The notes under the pieces are model-generated. The model searched no databases, was not told where the DNA came from, and was given only the letters and a program-made list of their open reading frames with translations. 49,510 bases of DNA from a virus. The position numbers and the translations under genes were made by a program. The stretch lies in the IMG/VR virus record IMGVR_UViG_3300019458_000049, positions 1 through 49,510 of that record; one strand, given 5' to 3'. The first letter of the stretch is position 1. Each line of letters opens with the position of its first letter. This document shows positions 23,114 to 32,448 of this stretch, in pieces.

Positions 23114-25204
23114 CTAGCTCACCACGTCTCGATCATTCGGTCTGCGTGACCTCGCTAGCGCTTGTGCGCCTTCATGGATGAGCCGTGCCCCCTCCATGAG
23201 CAGTGCTTCCGGCTCGCCTGCTTCGCTCTCAAATGTCGGTGGCATCTGCGTACCCGCAGGCAACTGAATGCCGAGTTCGCGCATCATACGGAACATCTCG
23301 TTGATGTCCATTCCGTAGCCGCTAGGCAATTGCTGTTGCAGTTGCTGTTGGATGCGCTGCCTCTCCTCTAACGGCAGTGCTTGCCATGCGCGCGACTGCT
23401 GTTCGCGGATTTCTTCCGCACGGCCAGGAGGCAACTGTTCCAGAAGCTCATCACGAGTCCGCCCGGCCGCTGTGCTTCGGACTGCTTCGCGGATCGTGGG
23501 ATCCAAGAGCGGCGCTACTGCGCCAAGGACTGTCGCCCCGACAGGCGTTTGCGCCACATCACGGATAACCTCTGCTACAGGTTCCGGCAATTCAGCCAAC
23601 ACCTCATCCACAACGTCACCGACTACATCAAGCACTTGCGCTGATTCGCCACGTCTAACGTCCGGGTCCAACAGCGTCTCCATGGCGCGGCGCATGTAGT
23701 CCGTAGCCGAGCGAACGAATCCAGCCACGGACGGAAGAAAGTCCTGTGCCAGTTCCAATTCGAGATTTTGGATGGATTGGGCAGCCGCACGTACCTTCTC
23801 GGATCCGCCAATTGCCGCTCGCGCCAGTTCCATGCGCGCTTCGCGAGCAGGTACGGCAAACACACCCGCACGCTCCGCTTCTGCGCGCCGACTTTCGAGA
23901 AGCTCGCCCGCAGCACCTTGCTCCACAGGCATCGAAAATGCTTCTGCACCACCGCTCTGGATAGCGGCAGCAAGGTCAGTGACTTGCTCAGGCGAAAGCT
24001 GTGGAAACTGCCCTTCCAGCATCCCAGCCAAGACATCTGTCGGGACGGTTTGTGCCATCGGACCAAGCGACGCCATGAAGCCTTGCATCGCTCTGCGTGG
24101 GTCCTGAAGACGGCGCCGCGCTTCCATCAGCGTGACTCCGGGTTGCCCAAGCCCGACACCTTGCAGCGCCAAGAGATTGCGAAGCTCTTCTCCGCCGGTC
24201 TGTCGGCCAGCACCTTGAAACGTCGCAGACAGTGTTTGCGCAGCACGCATCCCTGCTGCACCTTGAAACCCACCTCCCAACCTGGCCACGCCTTGCACGA
24301 ACTGCGCAGCACTGCCCGTATCGATGAGAATGCCTTTCGTGCGCGTTTCCCTTATCCACGCGTCAAACTGACCAAAGAACTCATCCAACTCACCCCCTCT
24401 GAAGCCCATCGCCCGGCCAGCCGCTACAGCTTGCGGAATGAGCACAGACGTGTCTGGCTCGCCTCCGGCCGCTCTGGCGGCTCCAATGACTCCTGCAAGG
24501 TTCTGGAAGCCAAAAAGTTGCTGCCACTCCAAGAGACCGCCACGCCCACCGACCGCTTCCAGTAGTTCCTTCCCACGAAGTCCTGATGGGCCAGCAAACC
24601 CTCCAAGAACGCCAGGAGCCTCCGCCGGCATGATGCCAAATCGAGCCGCTTGGCCACGGAAGCCAGCCATCCCAGCACCAACGCCAGTCGGCCCGAATCC
24701 TCTCGCGCCGGCCATCTGTTGCGCGACGAAGGACTGATACATCTGCATGATGCCCTGCACCGCACCGCCCAGTAGCGAGCCGAAATAGGGCAAGCTGCCG
24801 AACATATTCTGGACGAAGCCACCGCCAGTCAGCGCCGCACCGCCAACTGCCGATGCACGGTTCGCCCAGTTCGCGAGCATCTGTCCCGCAAAGGTTCCAA
24901 CCGCCACGCCACCGATCCCAACGCCTGCACGGCCACCGCCCGGCCCAGGCCCGCCACCCGCACCGCCCGGCCCACCACCTGCACCACGCCGCCTCGCCTG
25001 TTGATCCATCCGGTCGAGCACTTGCCCAAGACGCACCTGTTGCTCGACCAAGCGACCCATCGTACGGACCACACGTTCGAGACTGCGATCGAACTGCTCG
25101 ATCATGTCGGGCGAAAAGGCCCGCTCCATCGTGCCGCCGAGCCCGCGCACCTGACGGTCATCAACGCCAATTTCGAGAACAGTTCGATGCCGCGTCTCAG
25201 CCAT
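23114..25204 (-). CDS. Tape measure protein
   Basis: The 696-residue protein follows the chaperone pair and precedes the hub, the invariant tape-measure position. It starts with a helical region (about 1-70), then a Gly-rich spacer (GAGGGPGGAGGGPGPGGG), a hydrophobic section with probable membrane-active helices (about 100-170), and long amphipathic helices with Gln-rich stretches (QQQLQQQLPSGYG). By the usual ratio of about 0.15 nm per residue the tail would be near 100 nm. The protein sets tail length and is ejected ahead of the DNA. No lytic domain is visible. Confidence 0.8.
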   Translation of the reverse strand: MAETRHRTVLEIGVDDRQVRGLGGTMERAFSPDMIEQFDRSLERVVRTMGRLVEQQVRLGQVLDRMDQQARRRGAGGGPGGAGGGPGPGGGRAGVGIGGVAVGTFAGQMLANWANRASAVGGAALTGGGFVQNMFGSLPYFGSLLGGAVQGIMQMYQSFVAQQMAGARGFGPTGVGAGMAGFRGQAARFGIMPAEAPGVLGGFAGPSGLRGKELLEAVGGRGGLLEWQQLFGFQNLAGVIGAARAAGGEPDTSVLIPQAVAAGRAMGFRGGELDEFFGQFDAWIRETRTKGILIDTGSAAQFVQGVARLGGGFQGAAGMRAAQTLSATFQGAGRQTGGEELRNLLALQGVGLGQPGVTLMEARRRLQDPRRAMQGFMASLGPMAQTVPTDVLAGMLEGQFPQLSPEQVTDLAAAIQSGGAEAFSMPVEQGAAGELLESRRAEAERAGVFAVPAREARMELARAAIGGSEKVRAAAQSIQNLELELAQDFLPSVAGFVRSATDYMRRAMETLLDPDVRRGESAQVLDVVGDVVDEVLAELPEPVAEVIRDVAQTPVGATVLGAVAPLLDPTIREAVRSTAAGRTRDELLEQLPPGRAEEIREQQSRAWQALPLEERQRIQQQLQQQLPSGYGMDINEMFRMMRELGIQLPAGTQMPPTFESEAGEPEALLMEGARLIHEGAQALARSRRPNDRDVVS

Positions 25205-25648
25205 CTAGCGTACCGCCTTCAGACGAGGACGACTCGGATCGGTTTCCGCCAACTCCACGGCGTCGAATTCCGGATCGCCGGTCAGGTGGGGAGTATCCGC
25301 GATCTCGCGCGCTTCGTCATCCGTGCGCGTGAGAACTTCTGGCGTACCCGTCTCGCGAATGGCACCCGGTGTCTGCTTGCGCGCTTCTTCCGCCTGATGC
25401 TGGCGGAGCGCGTCGATACCAATCACCTGTTCAAGAGCGTCGCGTGCCGTGAGCCGCAATAACCGTGCGTCGTTCGGCGGAAGGTGGAACTTTTCGGCCC
25501 ACAGGAGCTTGATCACCCGCTCCATCGCCTGCGGCGTCGTCGGATTTGCTATCTCCTTCCGGAACTGCGGGAGCTTTCGGAGCTTCGCCGTGAAATCGGC
25601 GCTCGTACGCGACCGCCTCCGCGTACAACGCCGAAACCGGAACGCCAT
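25205..25648 (-). CDS. Frameshifted C-terminal part of tail assembly chaperone
   Basis: This frame, offset by +1 from the upstream chaperone gene, carries TAKLRKLPQFRKEIANPTTP and then AMERVIKLLWAEKFHLPP, a helical region typical of the G-T type second chaperone product. The ATG at 25648 has no ribosome site and the first 25 codons are Arg-rich nonsense. It is therefore probably expressed only as an extension of the upstream frame by programmed frameshift at about 25592-25598. The fused product would span 25973 to 25205. It helps assemble tube subunits on the tape measure and is absent from the virion. Confidence 0.7.
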   Translation of the reverse strand: MAFRFRRCTRRRSRTSADFTAKLRKLPQFRKEIANPTTPQAMERVIKLLWAEKFHLPPNDARLLRLTARDALEQVIGIDALRQHQAEEARKQTPGAIRETGTPEVLTRTDDEAREIADTPHLTGDPEFDAVELAETDPSRPRLKAVR

Positions 25649-25973
25649 CGTAAAGCTGGAAAGGCTTCCACCAATCCGGACGTGGCTTCTGAAGCGTGAC
25701 TTCCAGGTAGCAAATCTGCTCCGTCAAGACCATCGCGTTCGGATCGGTCGGACTACCAGTCGGCAAGTACGCAGCCTTCATCCGACCGATGGCAATCTGA
25801 TCCCCAAGCGTCGGCACCTTGAAGACGAAATCGCCTTCGTAGCGCCGGCCACGCCAGCCCTGTACGTCGATGTGAATCTTCGTGATGGGCGGAAGGTCTT
25901 CTGCTTCTTCCTTCTCGTCGGAAGGCTTGAACGATTCTTCGATCTGTTCCCTGAGCTTCTCCGGTTCCAGCAT
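25431..25973 (-). CDS. Tail assembly chaperone, unshifted product
   Basis: The 180-residue frame starts MLEPEKLREQIEESFKPSDE. It contains a beta-rich core (IHIDVQGWRGRRYEGDFVFK) and the conserved-looking WWKPFQLYDGVPVSALYAEA, then becomes Ala/Gly/Asp-rich and irregular after residue about 135. That break coincides with the point where the +1 frame becomes protein-like. Placed between tube and tape measure genes, it matches the first of the two tail chaperones (lambda gpG analogue). A GAGAGGG ribosome site precedes the ATG. Confidence 0.78.
   Translation of the reverse strand: MLEPEKLREQIEESFKPSDEKEEAEDLPPITKIHIDVQGWRGRRYEGDFVFKVPTLGDQIAIGRMKAAYLPTGSPTDPNAMVLTEQICYLEVTLQKPRPDWWKPFQLYDGVPVSALYAEAVAYERRFHGEAPKAPAVPEGDSKSDDAAGDGAGDQAPVGRKVPPSAERRTVIAAHGTRRS
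25571..25598 (-). other. Candidate programmed +1 frameshift site
   Basis: On the minus strand the zero frame reads CGA UUU CAC at 25592-25598. Phe-tRNA on UUU can re-pair with UUC one base on, entering the frame TTC ACG GCG. A second slip option is CCG AAA GCT at 25571-25580, where AAA can re-pair to AAG. Both fall inside the zone where zero-frame coding quality fades and the other frame starts to look coding. No heptameric -1 site of the XXXYYYZ type is present, and the frame offset requires +1 (or -2). Confidence 0.55.
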
Positions 25974-26012
25974 TGCCCTCTCTCCCCAGCCCGGAGCCAG
26001 CGGGCTAGTCGG

Positions 26013-26447
26013 CTACGCGATTTCGCTCTCGTCCCTGATGCGGATCGCCACGAACTCCACGTCCTGAAGCACGATGCCTCGTGCTCCTACGTTCTGCGTG
26101 TAACGAACGCACTTCACACGCTCGATGTTCGCCACCGTCGAACCCGTCACGCGGTCTTCGACCGTTGCCGTCAATTCGGGGCTAGACAGGATGTCTTCGA
26201 GCCTCGGCATGATCACGACGCCATCGCGGAGCTTGATCGGGTTAGTGATGACCCGAACCATCTGCGCTGTGAAGGTCACACGGTAAGCGACCGGCACATG
26301 CTCCGCCACGTCCAGTTGGTCCAGCACTTCCACTGGATCGTGCTGGATTTCCTCGGAGTACGAGACGTTCGTCGCGTACATCACTTTCACGCCATCGATG
26401 GACAATCGCGCCCGCGCACCGGAGAGAACGAGACCACGACCCGCCAT
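26013..26447 (-). CDS. Tail tube protein
   Basis: This 144-residue protein starts MAGRGLVLSGARARLSIDGV and has the beta-barrel pattern of myovirus tube subunits. These include NVSYSEEIQHDPVEVLDQL, a long loop, and TFTAQMVRV. It lies directly after the sheath gene, the standard order. Hexamer rings of the protein stack into the channel through which the tape measure and DNA pass. The length is usual for the family. Confidence 0.82.
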   Translation of the reverse strand: MAGRGLVLSGARARLSIDGVKVMYATNVSYSEEIQHDPVEVLDQLDVAEHVPVAYRVTFTAQMVRVITNPIKLRDGVVIMPRLEDILSSPELTATVEDRVTGSTVANIERVKCVRYTQNVGARGIVLQDVEFVAIRIRDESEIA

Positions 26448-26461
26448 GTCCTACCTCCTGC

Positions 26462-28726
26462 CTACGCGGCGATGCTCACCGCCACGAGATGCACGGTGAT
26501 TGGGATGAAGTTGATCGGAAGGACCGGGGCGATTTCCACGCTGACCGGGAACACATCTCCGATCTGCTCGACTTGCAGTGCGCGGAACGCAACGATGATT
26601 TGGTCATCGATGAGCCGTGACAGCACGTCGTTGGCCAAGCCCTTGATCGCTGCAACCGTGCCGGCAAGCCCGCGCTGCCCAATCTTCTGCTCCAACGCAG
26701 TACGAAGCTCGAAGACCGCCGTGTTCGCAGCGTAGTTGGCCGACACCTCCGTGAAGACCACGTTGTCATCCGCGAGATGCGTCGTGATCGAGCGAAGCCA
26801 GCGGATGCCGATGCCGTCCACCTTTTCAAGCATCATCAGGCCAGCATCGATGAGTTCTTCGGCATCGTCTTCCGTGCTCCAAGACGAGTCGTTGCGGATG
26901 TCCGTAACGAGCGGTCGCTTGCGCGTGAGCGGCTCTCCAACCGGCGCTCCGGCCTGCATACCTGCGGCAATGGCAGCCGCATAGTAGGGCGGGTAGAACG
27001 TCGATTCGCCCGTGTCGGGATCGGAGCGCTGCACTTCCTGCGAGATGGCTGCGATGTGCCGCGAGCCTAGAGCCTGGATCTGGCTCTTGATGTTCGTCTT
27101 CGTCTCGCCAGCACCTGCAACCGTACCGATTCCGACGTAGCCGTTCGCCTCGCTGCGCAAGATCCCCGCCCGCTCCACGAGATGTGTGAGAAGCAGGGAA
27201 TGCACCGCCGGATCCCGTGAAAGCGGGACGATCTGCGTGACCCGCCGCTTGCGGAGCAACTGGAATGCCGTCGTGAACTCCGCGATGGTCGGCGTACCCT
27301 CCACTCCTCCCGTCAAGAACACAGGAGCCGCCGTATTGGCAGGCACGCGCGTTGCACCCGTTGCCCTCGCCGCCGACACGAGACCGGAACCCTGGTTGAT
27401 CGCATCGATGAAGAAGAACAGGTCTGCGAAGAAATTGCCGCCGAGTCCGAGCAGGGACACAGCCGCGATGAAGTCCATGTCGGTCATCAGGAACGTCGTT
27501 GGATTCGAGACCAACGCCGTTGCCGTGAAGCCATCGAGTGCGTTCAGACGATCCACGACGCGCTGCACCGTCGTGAACGAGCTATGGCTCGTAACCGCTG
27601 CGTTCAGCGTGATCGTGATGGTCGTAGCGCCAGGGATGTCTCCGAGTTCGATCTGCGTGATCGAGGCGAAGGTCGTCAAGCCAACAGCCAGCGCAACGCT
27701 CATGTCGAAGCGTTCTGCGATTTCCAGACCCGCCGCATTCGTACCACGCACCACGACGTCGTTGCCCGCTGCCGGTGCGCTCGATGCCACCGTGATCACG
27801 CCAGCCGCAGGCGTGTTCGTCGTGAGTACGAGACCGCGCGTGAGCGTCGCAGGCGCAAGCGAGAAGAGCGTCGTCGGGATAACCGTGTCTTCCACCGTCA
27901 CGGTGCCAATCGTCGCCGCACTCTTCCGGCATCCGGTGACTGACGCAAACGTCGTCACCCCCGTAACGACCGCGAGACCGTTCAGTGTCAGGACTTCCCT
28001 GATTGGCACGGACAGTGCCGTCAGTCCGTAGATCGTGACTGTCTGGCCGATGTCTGCCGCATTGCTGGAAAAGATGCGAACAAATCCCGGCGCAGGGATG
28101 TCAGCCGATCGTTCAGCAACGAGTCCTGCTTCTGCCTTCGTCGCGACGGCAACGAACTGCGTGGCAGAGACCACGCCCGTCATCGTATCGTAGCCCTCTG
28201 CGCCAGGCGCATAGGCCACGTTGAAGACGGCTTCGCCTCCCACGTCATCGAAGGTCTCGGTCACGTCCTCGAAAACGATGTCGATCTTCTTGCCGTTGAG
28301 CGTGCCGGTTGCAACAGAGATGTTGACCTGCGTTGTGAAGAGCCCGTAATCCAGGCTCGTGATCACGGCTGCATCGGCCGGAGTCGAATCCGGCAAGGTC
28401 ACCGTGCTCTGCGTAGCTGGATTGACCTTCACGAAGACGATGCGCTGCGCACCTTGGGGCACAGCTTCGTCAGCCGAAGGCTCAAAGCAGAAGAGCCCTG
28501 CCTTCCGAAGATCACCGCTGCGGTAGCGTTCGAGAACCTGTCCCGCTCGCGTAGCATCCGAAAACTCGGAATCTACCGTCAGAGGCTTGCCGCCCTCGGC
28601 TGTGCCGATGAGCGCAACGATGCCGACAGCCGAAGGGCTGATGGACGACAGTTGTGACGCGTCAATCTTCGAGTACGCGCCAGGAATATTGATGCGTCTG
28701 CCGTTGAAGAAGATTGCCGTGGCCAT
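26462..28726 (-). CDS. Tail sheath protein
   Basis: The 754-residue protein begins with IPGAYSKIDASQ near residue 14 and VGIVALIGTAEGGKP near 34, the hallmark of contractile tail sheath proteins. Near the end come LADDNVVFTEVSANYAANTA and an adjacent GIRWLRSITT, the conserved C-terminal domain that makes the intersubunit strand exchange. At 754 residues it is longer than many sheaths (400-660), with extra beta-rich domains inserted at about 100-450 (TTFASVTG, TTFASITQIE repeats). These would decorate the outside of the tail. GGAGG precedes the ATG. Confidence 0.9.
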   Translation of the reverse strand: MATAIFFNGRRINIPGAYSKIDASQLSSISPSAVGIVALIGTAEGGKPLTVDSEFSDATRAGQVLERYRSGDLRKAGLFCFEPSADEAVPQGAQRIVFVKVNPATQSTVTLPDSTPADAAVITSLDYGLFTTQVNISVATGTLNGKKIDIVFEDVTETFDDVGGEAVFNVAYAPGAEGYDTMTGVVSATQFVAVATKAEAGLVAERSADIPAPGFVRIFSSNAADIGQTVTIYGLTALSVPIREVLTLNGLAVVTGVTTFASVTGCRKSAATIGTVTVEDTVIPTTLFSLAPATLTRGLVLTTNTPAAGVITVASSAPAAGNDVVVRGTNAAGLEIAERFDMSVALAVGLTTFASITQIELGDIPGATTITITLNAAVTSHSSFTTVQRVVDRLNALDGFTATALVSNPTTFLMTDMDFIAAVSLLGLGGNFFADLFFFIDAINQGSGLVSAARATGATRVPANTAAPVFLTGGVEGTPTIAEFTTAFQLLRKRRVTQIVPLSRDPAVHSLLLTHLVERAGILRSEANGYVGIGTVAGAGETKTNIKSQIQALGSRHIAAISQEVQRSDPDTGESTFYPPYYAAAIAAGMQAGAPVGEPLTRKRPLVTDIRNDSSWSTEDDAEELIDAGLMMLEKVDGIGIRWLRSITTHLADDNVVFTEVSANYAANTAVFELRTALEQKIGQRGLAGTVAAIKGLANDVLSRLIDDQIIVAFRALQVEQIGDVFPVSVEIAPVLPINFIPITVHLVAVSIAA

Positions 28727-28738
28727 TTCCGCGTCCTC

Positions 28739-28966
28739 CTACCTCGGCTCCTTCAGGAACTTCTCGTACTCAGCTTGCCACTGAGCACGCGTGAGCTTGC
28801 GCGTCATGCGATTCGTGACCTTCTCGACATGCACGAACGCCTTCATGGGAGCCGCGTTGGTGCCCCGCGCAAAGACGATGGCGGTCATCTGTGCTTCCTG
28901 AATCGAGATGACCGGCGCAGCCTCGGCCGGCAACGGTGATGCGCGCCGATCCTTATCCTTCGCCAT
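28739..28966 (-). CDS. Small basic protein before the sheath (75 aa)
   Basis: The start is placed at ATG 28966, with AGGAAGAGG just upstream, rather than six codons earlier. The protein (MAKDKDRRASPLPAEAAPVI) is basic at both ends, with VTNRMTRKLTRAQWQAEYEK near the C-terminus. The first codons overlap the end of the preceding tail gene by 14 bases. The family is unrecognised. Its place suggests a neck or tail-completion accessory protein. Confidence 0.6.
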   Translation of the reverse strand: MAKDKDRRASPLPAEAAPVISIQEAQMTAIVFARGTNAAPMKAFVHVEKVTNRMTRKLTRAQWQAEYEKFLKEPR

Positions 28967-29738
28967 CCTCTTCCTCCGCTGCAAAGGGTGTCACACCTCC
29001 GCGCAGTCCGTCAACGACTACATCGTCCATGAATAGCCCTGCCAACCGGACCCGTGCCGGGTCAGGGAAGAGCAATTTCGGGATGCTCATCACGGCTTTC
29101 GCGGAGACACGCAGCACCCGTGAGTACATATGCTCCGGCACGTACATCTCCTCGGGAGAAAGCTCGCCGCCACTGAATACGGGGTCAACCAGTCCGGCCG
29201 CAAGCAAGACTTCCTTCGCACCGTAGAGCACCATCTTGGCAAACTGGTACAAATAGATGCAGACGTCAGGGTTCTCGGCATAGATATAGATGCCATAGGT
29301 ATGCTCAAAGATACCACCCTCGAACTCGGCGGCTTCTCTTGCATCTTCGCCTGGCAACGTCTGCCCTACATAATCCGCGAGCATCAAGTCGCTCTCTTCT
29401 TCCGACTCCAAGATGATCGCAAAGCAAGGGAACTCTGCCGTCGTCCGTGGATAGCCCAGTACGACAGTAGGAGGCTGATTCTGGAAGTTGCCGACAAACC
29501 CCTTCCGTTCCTTCTCTCCCGCGATGGGGTCGAAGAAGTGGCCGAAGAATCGATTCAACTCACTTTCGTCGCCCTTCAGCCGATCAATCTCTGTCCGGAG
29601 AATCGCGAGTAGAACGCGTTCTACGAGGACGATGTTCGTCCGTGCTTCCGCCAATGGCGGTCCACCAAAGAACGGCTTGATCGTCTCGGCGTGCGTGCCT
29701 CCGAGATTGCGTCTCAGCTTGCGCGCAGGGGTCGTCAT
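28953..29738 (-). CDS. Tail terminator / completion-like protein
   Basis: The 261-residue protein lies between a gp10-like neck gene and the sheath. It has an alpha/beta fold pattern: helix (IVLVERVLLAILRTEIDRLK), then strand VVLGYPRTTAEFPCFAIILE, then GGIFEHTYGIYIYAENPDVC, consistent with tail terminator and tail-completion proteins that cap the tube at the head-proximal end. The tail is acidic. It is coupled to its upstream neighbour through ATGA. Assigned by position and pattern, without a diagnostic motif. Confidence 0.55.
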   Translation of the reverse strand: MTTPARKLRRNLGGTHAETIKPFFGGPPLAEARTNIVLVERVLLAILRTEIDRLKGDESELNRFFGHFFDPIAGEKERKGFVGNFQNQPPTVVLGYPRTTAEFPCFAIILESEEESDLMLADYVGQTLPGEDAREAAEFEGGIFEHTYGIYIYAENPDVCIYLYQFAKMVLYGAKEVLLAAGLVDPVFSGGELSPEEMYVPEHMYSRVLRVSAKAVMSIPKLLFPDPARVRLAGLFMDDVVVDGLRGGVTPFAAEEEDGEG

Positions 29739-30484
29739 GCGCCAATCGTTTCCACGACGATCGTCTTGGCCATGTCAGCGATGTGACCTTGCACTGCTTT
29801 GGCGAATCGACGCGGCTTGATGCCTGGATGGAACCAATGCTTCGGGCCGCGCTTCACGCGAGAGATGCGCCTGAAGGTCATGAATTGCGATTGCTTCGCC
29901 GCCGCGTATTCCTTCTCCTCACGGATCATGCCTGTGTAGACGCTCGTGGCATGCCAAGGGCGCTCCTTCGTGAGAAGGATTCGCTTTGCTTGCTGGGTCA
30001 CGCCACGCGAACTCGTACTGAGCCGCTCACCATAAAGCGTCCCGGCACCACCAAGTGCCGTCAGCGTAGGGGTCAGCATCTTCGCCGCCCGATAGATCGA
30101 AGGTGGCATCGGACGACCTACATTGCGTCCACTCGTGCCCGGAGTTCCATGCCGGAACGGCACGGTGTTGTAAGGCCCGTTCTTTCCTAGCCTCGCGTTC
30201 GGCCCTTTCAAGAGCCACTGACGAAGGTCACCGCCAGGCCAGCCGTTCTCGATCATGTTCGGCATCATGCCTGTCAGAATGATCTGTGCCCGCTCCCCGT
30301 AGTAGCGATGCTGAAGTCCCGCCACGTAATCACGCGCAGACGAACGGAGCCCTTCCTGGGCAAGCCGCTTCCACTGCTGCATCGCACTCGCAGCAAGCTG
30401 TTTGACGATCGCCTTCGTGTCGGACTTCTTCGGAAGCACCCGAGTGACGACGGCAACGACTTGGCTGATGTCCACTTTGATCAT
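29735..30484 (-). CDS. Neck protein, HK97 gp10-like
   Basis: This 249-residue basic protein has an N-terminal helix (KAIVKQLAASAMQQWKRLAQ) and a RDYVAGLQHRYYGERAQIIL segment. The C-terminus reads RGPKHWFHPGIKPRRFAKAV, which closely fits the WxHPG.....F.......... signature of HK97-gp10 family neck and tail-completion proteins. It would sit at the head-tail joint. Start and stop overlap both neighbours as ATGA. Confidence 0.7.
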   Translation of the reverse strand: MIKVDISQVVAVVTRVLPKKSDTKAIVKQLAASAMQQWKRLAQEGLRSSARDYVAGLQHRYYGERAQIILTGMMPNMIENGWPGGDLRQWLLKGPNARLGKNGPYNTVPFRHGTPGTSGRNVGRPMPPSIYRAAKMLTPTLTALGGAGTLYGERLSTSSRGVTQQAKRILLTKERPWHATSVYTGMIREEKEYAAAKQSQFMTFRRISRVKRGPKHWFHPGIKPRRFAKAVQGHIADMAKTIVVETIGA

Positions 30485-31356
30485 GGGTTTGCCAAAGTCT
30501 TCGCAGAATTCGCATCCGTGAGCAAGTAATCTAGCCGGCAGAGCGCTTGGATCGGCAATGCGTTCACCTGATCGGGTACCGCTCCCTTGCCCTCCGGAGT
30601 CCGGCCGGATCGGTCATCACGCAGTGCGTGCGGATGCGAAATCACGATCCAGATCGGATGGAAATCGTAGAGCACGCTCAGGAACGTGCCGTCTTCGACC
30701 GTTCGATTGCCAGGCTCGCGCCATTTGATCCAGCCGTTGTCTTCGATCTCGAAGTGATAGCCCAGTTCCAACGAGACGAAGCCTCCCCCCTCTGCCTTGA
30801 ACATCAGCTTCGTGAGGTTGATGATCCGATATCGTGCGCTGTCTACACCGTCCGGTAGCTTGCTACGCCGACCACGGCGATTGTTTTTCTTGATCAACTC
30901 ACCAAAGCTCATGATGCTGTCGAGCATTTCGATGCTGTCCCAATGATGGAGCCTGTGCTGCGGAAGAACCGTGATGGATGAAGAGCCGTCGAGCCACAGA
31001 CCAAAGCGCTCGTAGATTTTTGGATTCCGATCGAAGCCCAGCATCGATGCCTGGATCTCGACAGGATCAACGTACACGTAGCCAGACCCCTCGCAGTCAA
31101 AGCAGTTCACCTCTGCCTGGCCAGTCGTCTCGTTGTGACAAGCACAGAGCATTGCCTTGCGCCAGACAACCGTCTTGCCGTGTTGCTCGATGACACGCTG
31201 AAACTCGATCGCGCGGAAGTCGGCTCTCGTCTTCGCCTTCTGAAGCGAGCCAAGCTTCGGGAACGGATCGACTTCGCCAATCGTCGCTGGAATCGCTACG
31301 AGACGGTCTGGCTTCTCGATCGGTGCCGGTGGTCGGATGCGCTTGGGATCGACCAT
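30481..31356 (-). CDS. Neck/virion protein with zinc-finger CxC...CxxC
   Basis: The 291-residue protein contains CACHNETTGQAEVNCFDCEG near residue 71, a four-Cys metal knuckle, followed by SGYVYVDPVEIQASMLG. Proteins with an N-terminal four-Cys finger of this sort occur in the neck region of several myoviruses but without an assigned role. The remainder is mixed alpha/beta. The start is ATG 31356, right after the TAA of the previous gene, with the nearest AGGA some 14 bases away. A structural role is inferred from the location between the connector and gp10-like genes. Confidence 0.6.
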   Translation of the reverse strand: MVDPKRIRPPAPIEKPDRLVAIPATIGEVDPFPKLGSLQKAKTRADFRAIEFQRVIEQHGKTVVWRKAMLCACHNETTGQAEVNCFDCEGSGYVYVDPVEIQASMLGFDRNPKIYERFGLWLDGSSSITVLPQHRLHHWDSIEMLDSIMSFGELIKKNNRRGRRSKLPDGVDSARYRIINLTKLMFKAEGGGFVSLELGYHFEIEDNGWIKWREPGNRTVEDGTFLSVLYDFHPIWIVISHPHALRDDRSGRTPEGKGAVPDQVNALPIQALCRLDYLLTDANSAKTLANP

Positions 31357-32448
31357 TTACGCAACCGCCATCCTAACCCCCTTGTAATATCTACGCAAAA
31401 GAGGGAGTTGCTCCCTGATCTGCTTTAGATACTGTATGATCCGAGCCCCGTATCCAGCATTCGTCGCACTCGAAGTAGTCCCGATCGATTGACTGAGACC
31501 ATCCATCGAAAGCGAAATCGTCGCGATGCCAGCGCCTGCAATCAAGTCACCGAAGATATTGAACGGCCCAAGGCTCGCGAACATCCCGATCAAGTCCACA
31601 ATGTTGCGGGGCACACGACCTTCCTCGAAACCCGCCGTGTAATCGAGATGGAACAGTTGTGGCAGATAGTCGAGCCCGTTGTAGATCGCTGGCAGGAAGC
31701 TCCCGCCTTGGCCCACGAGAATCTCTGAGAGCGTGCCTGCGGTCGGCACGATGTGTACTTGCCCATGGTCCTTGTGCAGCCGGAGCCATTCCTGCGGAAA
31801 CACGATGACCGTCTGACCACTCGGGTACTGCACGAGGAAACGCTCGACACTGATGAGCGGGTAGTTGTCGAGTTGGATGAAGTTGAAAGACTGATAGTCC
31901 GACCGATGGTAGTCATGTGCTTCGGCCAGAAACGTCGTGGGCAGAATCGGAATGTCGAGTTCGTGCTCGAACCAACGGATCGCACTCAGGATGTAGTGGA
32001 GAAAAACTGCATCCGAGAGCGGATTACCAGCGTCATCCGTGATGTTCACACCAAAGAAGTAGCGCTGCTTCAGTTCAGCGACCGTCAGAATGTTCCGTGT
32101 CGCGAGTCCTACACCGACGATTGCTTCGCTAGGATCTGTAACCTCAGCCGGAACCTTCGTGTCATCCACATATCGCGTACGGTACAAGAAGTCCGGGTCG
32201 CCCATTCTGTCGAAGACCGAATAGACGAGCTTGTCTTGTTCCAGCACAGGCCGTTGGGATGGCACCGTGATCTCACCGAACGAAAGGCCCCCATCCGACG
32301 ATCGCTCGACAACGAGCCGCCGGAAGCCTGCTTCGATGACGGTGTTGATGTCGTTGTCGGTAACCGAGATTTTGATGCGCGTGCCCTTCGCGGACGCGCC
32401 AATGGCAGGGATGGCATTCTCGACAGTAGGGATGGGGATGAAGCTCAT
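31357..32448 (-). CDS. Virion structural protein, head-tail connector region
   Basis: The 363-residue protein starts MSFIPIPTVENAIPAIGASA, has a beta-sandwich-like N-terminal part (residues 24-90, with VVERSSDGGLSFGEITVP, resembling a fibronectin-type strand pattern), a helical middle and the conserved-looking YNGLDYLPQLFHLDYTAGFE. Downstream genes encode neck proteins, so a connector or head-completion function is likely. I do not see a portal motif. It starts by ATGA overlap with the spanin-like gene upstream. Confidence 0.55.
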   Translation of the reverse strand: MSFIPIPTVENAIPAIGASAKGTRIKISVTDNDINTVIEAGFRRLVVERSSDGGLSFGEITVPSQRPVLEQDKLVYSVFDRMGDPDFLYRTRYVDDTKVPAEVTDPSEAIVGVGLATRNILTVAELKQRYFFGVNITDDAGNPLSDAVFLHYILSAIRWFEHELDIPILPTTFLAEAHDYHRSDYQSFNFIQLDNYPLISVERFLVQYPSGQTVIVFPQEWLRLHKDHGQVHIVPTAGTLSEILVGQGGSFLPAIYNGLDYLPQLFHLDYTAGFEEGRVPRNIVDLIGMFASLGPFNIFGDLIAGAGIATISLSMDGLSQSIGTTSSATNAGYGARIIQYLKQIREQLPLLRRYYKGVRMAVA

